From contig NZ_JOHS01000040.1 of assembly GCF_000725625.1 (NCBI RefSeq), positions 56,611 through 120,610 of the forward strand: DNA of 64,000 bases. Direction: 5' to 3'. The translations under genes and the position numbers were made by a program. Source of the DNA: Streptomyces sp. NRRL F-6676 (GTDB lineage: Bacteria; Actinomycetota; Actinomycetes; Streptomycetales; Streptomycetaceae). The notes beneath the pieces are model-generated. The model was not told the origin of the DNA and made no database searches. It saw only the letters and a program-made list of their open reading frames with translations. Positions 17,430-27,706 of this stretch are shown here, in pieces; the first letter of the stretch is position 1, and the number at the start of each line of letters is the position of its first letter.

Positions 17430-20400
17430 CTACGGGACAACTAGCGGTTCAGTGTCGATCACTGCCGGCATCTGGTAGCGCTGAGTATATCTCCTGATGG
17501 CACCAACCACCCCTGCTCCTGGTGGACCATCGAATTGGAAGTAGGGAACCCGCCCTGTAGCCGTGGCCATCTGGAAAGTAGCGGCAGCCTGCTTCCTGAA
17601 TTTTTTCCCGAGGATGAAATTAGCGGGTTTCGCCTGAGCTACGTATGTGTCACTCACGGCGTCGAATTCTCGACCTTCCGGGTCATTCTCGAATTTTACC
17701 CGTGATTCTCCGCCGAGGCGCTCGGCCAGGGCATCCGCCGATGCATCGGGCTTGTTGACTTTTACCAGATCGCCCATTCCGCCGTTCATCGATGATCCGG
17801 AAGACGATGAGCCAGACGCATCGGCTGATGCTTCGGAGAACGCCTTTCCCAGCAGACCGGCACCGTTTTGGGCAGCCGTGTAACCGGTGACAGTGAGGCC
17901 GGCGCCGCCTGCAATGGAAGGGGCTCCTGCTATGCAAAGGACGCCTGTCCCGCATTCGACGAATCCGGAGGCGCTAAGCAGGAGGCCTCCGGCTCCAGTG
18001 CCTGTGCCGACAGTGAACTGGAACAGCCCGTTCCAGAAGTTCGGATCATGGGCCAGGGTGTTTCCGTAGTGCAGGACGGGCGCAACCGTTTCTTTACCCC
18101 AGTCGACGAAGTCGTCCCACCAGCTGCTGCCGCCGCTGCTTGTTGAGTTGCTGCTGCTTCCACTGTTGTAGGTGCCGCTGTTGTCGCTGCTACCGCCCGT
18201 GCCGCCTCTGCCGGCGGTCTCCTTGTTGGAGTCCGCTGGATCGCCATGGAATGTGCCCGGGTCTTTGTTCAGGGGGTTCTGGCCGAATCCGCCGCAGATG
18301 TCCTTCGTGCAGAGTCCCGTGGGGTCGCTGTAAGTGATGGGGTTGTGGGCGCTGTAGGCATAGCCGCCGATGGTTTGGGGCTTGTCCAGCTCGAGGACGG
18401 GGTCGACGCTGATGAAGCGGCCTGTGGTGGGGTCGTAGTCGCGGGCGCCGATGTGGGTGAGGTCGGTGGTGGGGTCGATGTCGCCGCCTACGAAGCCTTT
18501 CTGGCCGGGCCAGAAGGTGGGGGCGGTGCCGCGGGGGGCTCCGTAGGGGAGGGTTTTGCGGCGGTTGAAGGCGAGGGTGGTGGCGGAGATGGACAGGGTG
18601 TTGGTGCCGTGCGGGTCGGCGACGAGGATGCGGACTCTTCCGTCGCTGCTGGTGCGTACGGCTGAGCCGCCGGGCACGGTGTAGTAGCGGGTCCCGGCCA
18701 GGGCGCTGGTGGATTTGGTGAGGACGAGTTCTTGTCCGCCGGGCAGGTAGAGAGTGGTGGCGGTGGGTTCCCGCTTGAGGAGGCGGGTGCCGTCGGCGTC
18801 GTAGAGGAATCTTGTGGTGGCGCCGGAGACGGTGGAGGCGGCGAGCTTGCCTTCCTCGTTCCAGGTGAGCTCCTGGGCGGGGCCGCTGGCGGGGGTCTTC
18901 TTGGTCAGGTTGCCGGTCGTGTCGTACTGATAGGCGTCGGCGCCGGCTGCTCCTCCTGTGGCGGTGACGGTGCGGACGGCGTGGGGCTGCGCGGCGCCGG
19001 TGGTGGTGGGGTAGCTGTAGGTGCGGGTGGTGTCGGCGGTGACGGGACCTGCCATGTGCTCGGTTTCCGTGGCGCGGTCGCCGCTGCCGGTGAAGGTCCA
19101 GCTGGTCCAGTAGGGGTCGGTGGTGCCGAGAGCGGGGGCACCGGTGCCGTTGACCGATGTGGTGGTGCAGCCGTCGCCCGTGGTCCAGGCATCGCTCAGG
19201 CGGCGGGCCCAGTCGTAGGTGAAGCACTGATCGTCGACGACGGTGCCGTCGTTCTGGTCGTCGCGGATCCGGGTGATGTTTCCGACGGTGTCGTAGGAAT
19301 ACTTGATGTTGGAGAGGGTTTTCGGGCCGGCGGCCTGGCGGTCGGTGATCGAGGTGGCCAGGCGTCGGGTGATGGTCTCGTAGCTGAGGGTCTGGGTGAC
19401 GAGGGTGCCGGCGTTGCCGAGCTGGGCCTGGGCGAGTTCACCGAAGGGGGTGTAGGTGGCGCCGCGCAGGTAGGCCTGGTTCAGGGTGCCCTCGACGATG
19501 GAGAGCTGGTCCTGCACGTAGTGATCGGTGACTTCTTCCGCGGGCAGGGCGGTGGTGGCGTTGGTGTTGGTGGTGCTGTAGGCAGTGGTGCTGGGCAGGT
19601 TGTTGACGGGGGTGGCGGTGGTGGCGACGGTGTAGGTGCCGGCGAGTTTTTCCTCTCCGGTCACCGAGGGCACTGTCACCTTGGTGCCGGTTGAGTTGCC
19701 TGCGGCGTCGTAGCCGGTCACTTCCGTCTTGTAGGCGGCGGCTGGGGTGACGGAGGTGTCGTAGCGGGTGGAGGTGGCGGGCAGCCCCTTGCCTCCGGTG
19801 GCGGTGTCGTACGTCCAGTCGGCGAGCTTGGTGCCGGTGGTGGAGCCGATCCGCAGGCTGGTCTTGCGGCCGAGTTCGTCGTAGGTGGTGGCCAGGGTGG
19901 TGTTCCGGGCGTCGGTGGTCGTGGCGATGCGGCCGTCCTTGCCGTAGACCGTGGTGTTGGCTCCCTTGTCCGGGTCGCTGGACGCTGTCTGGCGTCCGCG
20001 CAGGTCGTAGGTGTAGGTCCAGGTGTTGCGGCCGGATGCGTCCGTGACCTTGGTGAGGTTGCCGACCGGGTCGTAGGCGTAATGGGTCGCTTCGTAGTGG
20101 TCGGCCGGGGCACTGATGACCGGGGTGCGGTCCTTGTATTCGCGTCGTTCGATCGTGCGGCCGCGGATGTCGCTGATGGCGAGTTCAGCCGTTCCGCCGT
20201 CCGGGGGCAGCGTGGCCGTCCAGATGTCGCCGTAGGTGGTGGTGGTGCGCCACTTCTCCACGTTCAGCGACAGGGTCAGGGCGGCGGTGGGGCGGCCCCG
20301 GCCGTCGTACTCGGTGACCGTCGATGCGGGAATCTGGTTCGGCGTGACGGTGAGCAGCGTGGTGGAGACCGGCTGGTCGTTGTAGAACGGTGCGTCGGTC

Positions 20401-23400
20401 TGGAAGGCGCGGCCGTGCGTGTCGTAGAAGGTGTCGGTGATGGTGCGTCCGGTCACGCCTACGGCGTCGGTCTGGGTTTGACGCTCGCGCAGGAGGGAGT
20501 CGTAGAGGGTGACGGAGGTACCCCAGGTGCCGTCTTCGCGGCGCTGCTTGGTCGTGACGGTTGACGGCGCGGTGGCAGAGACGTTGTAGGTGAAGGTGGC
20601 GTTGGGGTCGTCGGTGGTGGCCCGGCCGGTGCTCCATGCCTTGGTCAGGCGGCCCAGGCTGTCGTATTCACTCGTCGCCGTGCGTCCGTTGGCATCCGTG
20701 GTCGCAAGGGCCAGGCCGCGCAGCCCGTCGAAGCTGGTGGTGGTCGTCTGGCCCTTGGGGTTGGTGACGGTGACAGTGGTCGGCTGTGCCCCGGTGGCCG
20801 GCTTGTAGGTGGTGGTGGTCGTCTGTCCGTCCTGGCCCTTGCTGCTGGTCACGCGCCCGTACCGGTCGTACGAGGCCTGGTTGGTGGTGTCCCAGGTCAG
20901 AGCTCCGTCGTCGCCGAGTTTCGACGCCTGTTCGGTCTTGGTGACAGTGACCTGGCCAGGCTTGGGCGCGGTGCCCAGCGACTGGCCGTCGTAGAAGGTC
21001 CGGGTGGCGCTGGTGACGGATGTGTTTCCGGTCTCGCCCTCGCAGCGCGGAGAGCTGAGTGCGACCACTTCGCTTGGGTAGGCGATCAGCCAGTTGCTCT
21101 TGTCGGGGGTGACGTAGGTGGTGCGGCTGCACACGGGCTTGACGCCGTGATCGGTGTCTCCGTTGTCGCCCTCGGAGGTGACCAGGCCGTAGACCGGGTC
21201 GTAAGTGCGGGAGGTGGTCAGCGTGCGCCACGTCGCGCCGTCGTCGAGGAGCGTGGAAGCCTTCTCGGTGACCGTCCCGGACAGATGGGCGACGACGTCG
21301 GGGAGTTTGGGTCCGGCGGTTCCCGACTTGTCGGGGTCGGTGATCCCGGTGATGTGCTGGGTGGCGGTGGCGTCGGATTCCCAGGGGGTGTAGGTGGTCT
21401 TGGCGACAACCTTGCCGCCGGTGCCGTCCTTGTCGTAGGTGCGGGTCTCAGCGGTCCGGCCGGAGAAGTCGTTACGGTCGGTGATGCCGTTGACCTTGGG
21501 CACGTCCCTGGAGCTGCCGTCGGACAGAGTGTCGCCGGCCATGCCGAGGAAGTACGTGCTCTCGGTCTTGGTGCGGTTGGTAGTGCCGGTCAGGGTACGC
21601 ACCGTGCCGTAGCCGCGGAAGTCGTTCCAGCTGCGCTGCTTGTCGAGCGTGAACTCGTTCGTGTCGCGTCGCCAGTTCGGGCCGTCGGCGTACTGGTAGG
21701 TCGTGGTCTTCGACGCCGAGCCGGTGCCGGCGGTGGTGTCGTCCTCCACCACCTGGGTCACCACGTACTTGTGGAACCAGTCCTTGACCGGGTCGACTGC
21801 GCCGTCCGGCGTCCACCAGGACGGGTAACAGCGCTTGGTGTTCTTGTCCGGTGCGGGCAGGTCGCCGGTGGTGCACTCTGCGGGGCTGTAGGTGACCAGC
21901 GTGTCGGCGCCGGTCTCGCTGGTGATCCGGGTGATGCGGTACTTGTTCAGCGGGGGGCGGCCCTCGGCGGAATCGACCCGGTTCGGCATCAGCGTGCCGC
22001 CGGTGGTGATCTTCGTCGGCGACTTGATGTCGGGCAGCGCACCGGCTTTGGCGGTGTGCTGGATCGAGGCAAGCCACAGCGCGGGCGTCGAGACGTCTCC
22101 AGTGCCGGGGTATTGGTGCGTCAGGGTCCAGGTGTCGACCGGCTGCATCGTGCTGCCCTGCAGGGCGAAGGTGTTGACCGTCGTCAGGCGCTTGCGCGAC
22201 CAGAACGACGGGGACGCTTCCAGGCATTGCTTGTCGGCTGTGCAGTCCAGGTCCACCGGCACGTCCGGCCAGCTGGTGGCGTGGTCCTCGTCGAAGGTGC
22301 AGTTGGACAGGCACCGGTCCGCCACGCCGAACTTCACCTGACCCGCCGGGTTGGTGGTGGTGAGCGCTTCACCGGCACGCAGGCCGTAGTCGATACGGGT
22401 CAGGTAGCCGCCGCGGATATAGGAGACGGGGTCGTCGATCTTGTTGTTCTGCGCGTAGTGGCCGGTCTCCTTGGTGTAGTACAGGGCCATGGCGTCGTTG
22501 TGCGGGTCCATGACGTAGTCGAGGTTCCAGCGCCAGCCCTGGGTCTGCACCGAGGAGGCGAAGTCCGTGTCGTGGCCGGGTTCACCGCTGTGGTTGCCGT
22601 AGACCGGAACGGTGAAGACGGAGTTCGTCTCGTTCTTGCCGCTGCTCCACCCGGGCAGGCGGTTCTTCCCGAACCAGTACTGGGTGCCGTCGACGGTGGT
22701 GAGCTTCCAGTACTCGTGGTCCTGGTCGCCGTTCACATCGTCCGGGGCACTGCCCTTGATCAGCTCGACGCGTGAGCCGTCGTCTTCAGCCGGCTTCCAC
22801 AGACTCTTCCCGGAGTCCCACACCAGAGGAGTGGACCGGCCGTTCAGCGACAGGGTTGCGTTCTGGGACTTCCAACACAGATCGCCAACCTTCTCGGTGT
22901 TGTTGCCACCCTGCTTGTCGTTCTCACACGGGGCATAGGTGCGCTCGATGTAGCCGGGCGAGTACTCCCAGCCCTCACCGATCCACGAGGTCTGATTGTT
23001 GGTGGAGGACGTCCGCCCGTCCACTGCCGAGGAGTTGTAGGACAGCCCCACTGTGGGCTGCAGACCGCCCGGCACCGACGGCACCGCGAAGGGAACACTC
23101 CAGCCGAACCCGCCGGAGTTCCCGCCTGCAGACCACGACCCGGACGGGGCCAGCGACGTCGCCTTGAACGAGCCCTCCTCACCAGACGCACCGGCTTCGG
23201 CGGCCAGAACCACCATGCTCTGCGCGGACGTCTTACCGGCTGCCGGCGCAGACGAGCCGGACGCGCCCTGGGCGGGGGGAAGCGCCACAGTCGCGGTCAG
23301 GGTGTGAGCCTCTGTGTCGTTGTCCGTCGCCAGCGGCACGCCCTGGCGGCACTTGGCAGTCTCCGGCGTGGTCAGGGCGCAGGCGGGAAGCCGCACCAGA

Positions 23401-24017
23401 TGCAGACGCGAGGCCCATTCGGCGCCGTACGCCGAGTCGATGCCCGCGTAGTCCACCTGAACATCGGCCGCCCCAGCCGTAGAGGTGTCAGTGGACTGAA
23501 GCGACAGCAGCAGGCCCTCGATCCCGGCCCGTTGCGTGGCTTCGTGGTCGGCAACCGTCACGTGCACGCGGTTGGGACCGGCGACAGCAGCGGCACGGAA
23601 TGCACCCTTGCCGCCCAGGGCGGGACGGGAGGGCCTGCCGACGCGCACTGGGAGCGACCCGGCCTGCACCCGGCGGGCACGGCGCTTCGCGTCCGCACCC
23701 GCAGCGGCGGCCGGCAGGGAGACGTCTGCTTTTCCTCCGGTCGGCCACGTCGGTTTCCCGGGAGGGTGCCAGATGTTCAGGTCGGACTGCGAACGCACTG
23801 CCGCGTGATGGGAGACCAGGTCCTTGCCCGGTACTGATGTGGGTTTTGGCACCGGACGCGGCGAGAACTTGGCAGCGGGTGCGGCCCAGCCAGGCGCTTC
23901 GAGCAGGGTCAGACACAAAACCACGGAGAGCAGGCCCACCAGAGTGGTGACCAGGTGACGCACCCGCAATGACCGATGAGCCGAAAACGGCATGCCCGAA
24001 CTGCGGCGTAACGCCAT
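17430..24017 (-). CDS. RHS/YD-repeat polymorphic toxin with C-terminal restriction-endonuclease-fold domain
   Basis: 2195 residues. The start MALRRSSGMPFSAHRS follows GGGGTGGGGA; GTG at 24029 is an alternative. A long hydrophobic N-terminal segment (LVTTLVGLLSVVLCLTLLEA) exports it. Residues about 100-900 are the beta-rich shell, and about 900-1850 many YD repeats (YDxxGRxTS type). The conserved core end YDPTTGRFISVDP... then YSDPTGL marks the release point. After a Gly/Ser-rich, hydrophobic pre-toxin region the last 100 residues form the toxin: Glu2104, the EFD Asp2119 and QAK 2128-2130 match a D-(Q/E)xK nuclease active site. It probably cuts nucleic acid in competitor cells. An immunity candidate follows. 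Confidence 0.88.
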   Translation of the reverse strand: MALRRSSGMPFSAHRSLRVRHLVTTLVGLLSVVLCLTLLEAPGWAAPAAKFSPRPVPKPTSVPGKDLVSHHAAVRSQSDLNIWHPPGKPTWPTGGKADVSLPAAAAGADAKRRARRVQAGSLPVRVGRPSRPALGGKGAFRAAAVAGPNRVHVTVADHEATQRAGIEGLLLSLQSTDTSTAGAADVQVDYAGIDSAYGAEWASRLHLVRLPACALTTPETAKCRQGVPLATDNDTEAHTLTATVALPPAQGASGSSAPAAGKTSAQSMVVLAAEAGASGEEGSFKATSLAPSGSWSAGGNSGGFGWSVPFAVPSVPGGLQPTVGLSYNSSAVDGRTSSTNNQTSWIGEGWEYSPGYIERTYAPCENDKQGGNNTEKVGDLCWKSQNATLSLNGRSTPLVWDSGKSLWKPAEDDGSRVELIKGSAPDDVNGDQDHEYWKLTTVDGTQYWFGKNRLPGWSSGKNETNSVFTVPVYGNHSGEPGHDTDFASSVQTQGWRWNLDYVMDPHNDAMALYYTKETGHYAQNNKIDDPVSYIRGGYLTRIDYGLRAGEALTTTNPAGQVKFGVADRCLSNCTFDEDHATSWPDVPVDLDCTADKQCLEASPSFWSRKRLTTVNTFALQGSTMQPVDTWTLTHQYPGTGDVSTPALWLASIQHTAKAGALPDIKSPTKITTGGTLMPNRVDSAEGRPPLNKYRITRITSETGADTLVTYSPAECTTGDLPAPDKNTKRCYPSWWTPDGAVDPVKDWFHKYVVTQVVEDDTTAGTGSASKTTTYQYADGPNWRRDTNEFTLDKQRSWNDFRGYGTVRTLTGTTNRTKTESTYFLGMAGDTLSDGSSRDVPKVNGITDRNDFSGRTAETRTYDKDGTGGKVVAKTTYTPWESDATATQHITGITDPDKSGTAGPKLPDVVAHLSGTVTEKASTLLDDGATWRTLTTSRTYDPVYGLVTSEGDNGDTDHGVKPVCSRTTYVTPDKSNWLIAYPSEVVALSSPRCEGETGNTSVTSATRTFYDGQSLGTAPKPGQVTVTKTEQASKLGDDGALTWDTTNQASYDRYGRVTSSKGQDGQTTTTTYKPATGAQPTTVTVTNPKGQTTTTSFDGLRGLALATTDANGRTATSEYDSLGRLTKAWSTGRATTDDPNATFTYNVSATAPSTVTTKQRREDGTWGTSVTLYDSLLRERQTQTDAVGVTGRTITDTFYDTHGRAFQTDAPFYNDQPVSTTLLTVTPNQIPASTVTEYDGRGRPTAALTLSLNVEKWRTTTTYGDIWTATLPPDGGTAELAISDIRGRTIERREYKDRTPVISAPADHYEATHYAYDPVGNLTKVTDASGRNTWTYTYDLRGRQTASSDPDKGANTTVYGKDGRIATTTDARNTTLATTYDELGRKTSLRIGSTTGTKLADWTYDTATGGKGLPATSTRYDTSVTPAAAYKTEVTGYDAAGNSTGTKVTVPSVTGEEKLAGTYTVATTATPVNNLPSTTAYSTTNTNATTALPAEEVTDHYVQDQLSIVEGTLNQAYLRGATYTPFGELAQAQLGNAGTLVTQTLSYETITRRLATSITDRQAAGPKTLSNIKYSYDTVGNITRIRDDQNDGTVVDDQCFTYDWARRLSDAWTTGDGCTTTSVNGTGAPALGTTDPYWTSWTFTGSGDRATETEHMAGPVTADTTRTYSYPTTTGAAQPHAVRTVTATGGAAGADAYQYDTTGNLTKKTPASGPAQELTWNEEGKLAASTVSGATTRFLYDADGTRLLKREPTATTLYLPGGQELVLTKSTSALAGTRYYTVPGGSAVRTSSDGRVRILVADPHGTNTLSISATTLAFNRRKTLPYGAPRGTAPTFWPGQKGFVGGDIDPTTDLTHIGARDYDPTTGRFISVDPVLELDKPQTIGGYAYSAHNPITYSDPTGLCTKDICGGFGQNPLNKDPGTFHGDPADSNKETAGRGGTGGSSDNSGTYNSGSSSNSTSSGGSSWWDDFVDWGKETVAPVLHYGNTLAHDPNFWNGLFQFTVGTGTGAGGLLLSASGFVECGTGVLCIAGAPSIAGGAGLTVTGYTAAQNGAGLLGKAFSEASADASGSSSSGSSMNGGMGDLVKVNKPDASADALAERLGGESRVKFENDPEGREFDAVSDTYVAQAKPANFILGKKFRKQAAATFQMATATGRVPYFQFDGPPGAGVVGAIRRYTQRYQMPAVIDTEPLVVP

Positions 24018-24361
24018 GGAAATCCCCACCCCTAGGCCTGATCACTAAAAAGATCAGATACAGGAAAGCCGAATGGATGCCCCATGCACAAGAGGGCAGC
24101 CGAAGTCTCTGGAATTCCATCGGTCCGCCCTGCCGAGCAAAACGATCTTCATGAGGTCATCATGATGAAACACGCCTCAACCTGCAACAATGAAGATCAA
24201 GGCGGAGTAATCTTCACAAAGAGGAGAAATGTGGAGGATCTGTGATTACGTGTGCGGTAGTCGCCGTAAATCAAGCGTTGCGTAGGTTTAAGGCCGTGAC
24301 TTGGCGATTTAATCTGCAGGTTCCACGTACTCTCCGAGGCGTGCTTCCTGAAAGGACCCCG
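24018..24361. promoter_or_regulatory. Divergent control region between the RHS toxin and the FG-GAP protein
   Basis: This 344-bp gap is much richer in AT than its surroundings. It holds a perfect 12-bp palindrome TCATCATGATGA (24157-24168). It lies inside nested inverted repeats: TGAGG/CCTCA (24152-24156, 24175-24179) and GATCTTCAT/ATGAAGATC (24144-24152, 24190-24198). The arrangement could be an operator or a cruciform controlling both genes. No -10/-35 pair was clear. Confidence 0.6.
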
Positions 24362-27300
24362 ATGAAATATCCTCAGCGCGCACGTGGCAGAAAAAGACGT
24401 GCGGCAGCGGCTCTCCTTGCCCTCGCCTTCCCGGCGGCAGGCGTCAGCGTGCAGACCTTTCCCGCCGCAGCCGCGGCTCCCGCCGTGACAGAAGACGGTT
24501 CACCCTTAACGCCTCTGACCAGCTCCGAGAACAAGGCGTCTGCCCTGGCCGCGAAGACCGGGCACCCCGTCGAGGTCCTGGACCGGCGTGAGGAAGACGC
24601 CGAGACCTTCGCCAACCCCGACGGCACCACCACACGCCGCCAGTACTCCACTCCCACATGGTCCCGATACGAGGGTGTGTGGAAGAAAGCCGACGCCACC
24701 ATGGTGCAGCGTCCTGACGGCTCGGTCGGCCCGGCCTCACCGACCTTCGGTATCACCTTCTCCGGCGGCGGCACCACCCCGCTGGCCACCATGACCAAGG
24801 ACGACAAGCAACTGTCCCTGTCCTGGCCCACCGCCCTGCCGCAGCCCGTCCTGGAGGGCAACACCGCCCTGTACAAGGCGGTCCTGCCGGACGTCGACCT
24901 CAAGATCAGCGCCGAGGTCGACGGGTTCGCGGAAGACCTGATCATCAACACCCCGCAAGCCGCAGCTGATCCAGCCGTGCATAGCATCAAACTCGGTGTC
25001 GCCACCGTGGGAGTCACTCTCACCGAAGATGCTTCCGACAACCTGACCGCCACCGACGCGGACGGCAACGTCGTCTTCAGCGCCCCGCGCCCCAAGATGT
25101 GGGAGCAGCCGGCCGCCACCGCGACAGCGTCCAAGAGGTCCCTCACCGCATCAGGAGACACGGAGGACCAGCCCAGCACAGGGCCCGTGGGCGTCGAGGT
25201 CTCCGGCAACACACTCACCCTGACCCCGGATCCCACCCTGCTGGCCACCGCCGACCAGTTCCCGCTCGTGGTGGACCCTCCCTTTTCCGGCGGGAAACGC
25301 GAGAAGTGGGCCGTCGTCTACTCCGCCACCCCCAACGCCGACTACCCCAATGGCTCCGGCTGGAACTCCGACAATCCCAAGGACGAACCCCGAGTCGGCT
25401 TCAACGGCACCGGCAAAACCCGCTCCTTCTTCGCGATGAACACCGACGGCCTGGCAGGCGCGGACATCCTCAAGTCCACTTTCGCCGCCGTCGAAACCTA
25501 CTCCTGGGGATGTGACGCCTCAGCTGCCGGGGCAACCGAGCTGTGGTCCACCGGCGGTATCGGCACCACTCCCACCTGGAACAACCAGCCGAGCTGGGCG
25601 GACAGGCTCGACTCGGCCTCCTACGCCCACGGCAATCCCACCTACTGCCCGGGCTCTCTCGGTCACGACTACCACTCCACAGCACTCACCAACTACGTAC
25701 AGAAGGCGGCCGACAACGGCTGGGGCACCCTCGTCTTCGGCCTGCGGGCCGACAGCAGTCACGAAGGCGATCACGATAGCTTCAAGCGGTTCACCAACAA
25801 CCCGGCCCTGGAAGTCACCTACAACTACAAGCCCACCGTCAACGACCACGACGCCTACGAAGGCTCGTGGAGTCCTGGCGGAGACGGCAACAAACCCGTC
25901 TCCTGCAACGGTCTGATCGGTAACAGCGGCATCGCGCTCACCGCCAAACTCGGCGACAAGGACGGCGGAAAGGTCACCGGTGAGTTCTCCGTGACCAACT
26001 CCGCCGGCACCACGGTCGCTTCCCCCACAGACAGGGTCTCCACCGGTCAGGTCGCCTCCGTCACCGTGGCAGCGAGCAAGCTCCCCAATGGGTCGTACAC
26101 CTGGAAGGTCCGTGCCAAGGACGAGGAGAACACCTACAGCGCTTACACCGCGTCGTGTAGTTTCTCCGTCGACCGCGTCGGCCCTGCCGAGACCGTCAAG
26201 GTCACCAACACCGACGGCTCAGCAGCCAACCAAGCCACCGACATCTACACTGCCCGCGAACCCGTCCAGCTGCAGTTCTCCAATACCGCCAACGACCTGG
26301 CCGGTTTCTGCTGGACCACTGACCAGTACGTGTCCATTTCCAGCGCCCGATGCTCGAACGGCAACTGGGTGAGCGTCAGCGCCGATCAGCACAGCGCACG
26401 TGTCACCGTGACCCCCAGTGGCACGCCGAACAGCACCTTGCACGTACTCGCCTTCGACAAGGCCGGCAACCACTCCCCCTACGACACGGACACCGACGCC
26501 GTCATTCTCAGCACGGCCCCTTCCGACTTCGTCTACGCCCCCGGCAAGGACCCCGGCGCCGGCCTGGCACGGACAGACCTTGCCGGTGACATCACTGGCG
26601 ACGGCTACACCGACATGGTCGCCGTTGACAACACCGGCAAGCTGCGCCTCTACGCGGGCGACGGCACCGGCAAAGTCTCCGCCGCCGAAACCGTCGGGAC
26701 GGGTGGCTGGGGCGGCGCCCTCATCGCACACCGCGGCGACCTCCGCGGCTTCACCAGCCCCGGTGCCGCCATCGACGGGTACGAGGACTTCGTCGTCCGC
26801 CTCAGCAACAACAAGCTCTACGTCTACGGAGGCGACGGACAGGGCCGACCCGCCTACGACACCCGGACCGAGCTCGAACACACAAATGTCGACGACGCCA
26901 CCGACTGGAGCCGCGTCCGGCAGCTCATCGCCCCCGGGGACATCGACAAGAACACAGCTGAGGGCCACGCCGCAGGCAACGACCTCATCACCATCGAATG
27001 CACCACAGCCGCCTGCACCAACGCCAAGCTGTACCTGTACACCGGCAACACCGTCGCCGGCGGAGGACAAGACCAAACCGAACCGTTCGACCTGAACAAC
27101 CGCACAGTCATCGGCAACGGCGGCTGGAAGGACTACACCAACCTCGCCATCGGTGACCAAAACGGCGATGGTGTCCAAGACATCCTCGCCCGCGACCCCA
27201 GCACCGGCGAGTTGTTTCTCTACCCTGGCCGCCTCACCAACGGCACCTTCTCCCTCGGCTCACGCACCCTTTACGGAACAGCGGGCTGGGACCAGCGCCC

Positions 27301-27610
27301 CCACCTCGCTTCTCCCGGCAACGTGCAGGGAACCGTTACCACCGCCACCTACAGTGATCCCGACGCCGGCACCGACACCACCTACCACCAGTTCCAGCCC
27401 ACCACGGGCGAAACCTACGGCGATTTCTGGGCCACCACACCCGCCGACACCGGCTACACCGTCAACTACACCGATGCCGGCGGCGCAGACCAGACCACCA
27501 CATGCCCAAGCGGCTGCCTTCTCTTCTATCCTGGCGGCCCCACCACCCACCGCAAACCGCAACTCGTAGGCGCCAGCGGTTGGGACACCACCATCACCAA
27601 CATCTCCTGA
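24362..27610 (+). CDS. Secreted DNRLRE / FG-GAP repeat protein
   Basis: 1082 residues. The start MKYPQRARGRKRR was chosen because GAAAGGA lies 6 nt upstream; 40 codons of open frame before it are unsupported. A signal peptide (basic start, LLALAFPAAGVSVQTF, cut near AAAAAP) sends it out of the cell. Residues about 300-490 form a DNRLRE-type beta-sandwich (WNNQPSWADRLDSASYAH, TNYVQKAADNGWGTLVFGL). A fibronectin-like region follows. Near 737 and 930 are calcium-binding FG-GAP/VCBS motifs (DITGDGYTDMVAVD, DQNGDGVQDILARD). Proteins of this build often precede RHS genes in Streptomyces; here it is divergent from one, so a role in presenting or anchoring the toxin is possible. Confidence 0.85.
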   Translation: MKYPQRARGRKRRAAAALLALAFPAAGVSVQTFPAAAAAPAVTEDGSPLTPLTSSENKASALAAKTGHPVEVLDRREEDAETFANPDGTTTRRQYSTPTWSRYEGVWKKADATMVQRPDGSVGPASPTFGITFSGGGTTPLATMTKDDKQLSLSWPTALPQPVLEGNTALYKAVLPDVDLKISAEVDGFAEDLIINTPQAAADPAVHSIKLGVATVGVTLTEDASDNLTATDADGNVVFSAPRPKMWEQPAATATASKRSLTASGDTEDQPSTGPVGVEVSGNTLTLTPDPTLLATADQFPLVVDPPFSGGKREKWAVVYSATPNADYPNGSGWNSDNPKDEPRVGFNGTGKTRSFFAMNTDGLAGADILKSTFAAVETYSWGCDASAAGATELWSTGGIGTTPTWNNQPSWADRLDSASYAHGNPTYCPGSLGHDYHSTALTNYVQKAADNGWGTLVFGLRADSSHEGDHDSFKRFTNNPALEVTYNYKPTVNDHDAYEGSWSPGGDGNKPVSCNGLIGNSGIALTAKLGDKDGGKVTGEFSVTNSAGTTVASPTDRVSTGQVASVTVAASKLPNGSYTWKVRAKDEENTYSAYTASCSFSVDRVGPAETVKVTNTDGSAANQATDIYTAREPVQLQFSNTANDLAGFCWTTDQYVSISSARCSNGNWVSVSADQHSARVTVTPSGTPNSTLHVLAFDKAGNHSPYDTDTDAVILSTAPSDFVYAPGKDPGAGLARTDLAGDITGDGYTDMVAVDNTGKLRLYAGDGTGKVSAAETVGTGGWGGALIAHRGDLRGFTSPGAAIDGYEDFVVRLSNNKLYVYGGDGQGRPAYDTRTELEHTNVDDATDWSRVRQLIAPGDIDKNTAEGHAAGNDLITIECTTAACTNAKLYLYTGNTVAGGGQDQTEPFDLNNRTVIGNGGWKDYTNLAIGDQNGDGVQDILARDPSTGELFLYPGRLTNGTFSLGSRTLYGTAGWDQRPHLASPGNVQGTVTTATYSDPDAGTDTTYHQFQPTTGETYGDFWATTPADTGYTVNYTDAGGADQTTTCPSGCLLFYPGGPTTHRKPQLVGASGWDTTITNIS

Positions 27611-27706
27611 CCGCGCTGCGCACAGGGGCGGCGGATGCCGGCCGAAGGGGAGGCGTTCACCGCCACCTGTGGAGCGCGAGCGACCTCCCCCGCCGGCCAA
27701 CGCCCC

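Noticed and set aside
17430..24017. CRISPR-like repeats in the RHS gene
   Set aside because: They are degenerate coding repeats for YD motifs, with irregular spacing and no identical spacers-repeats pattern.
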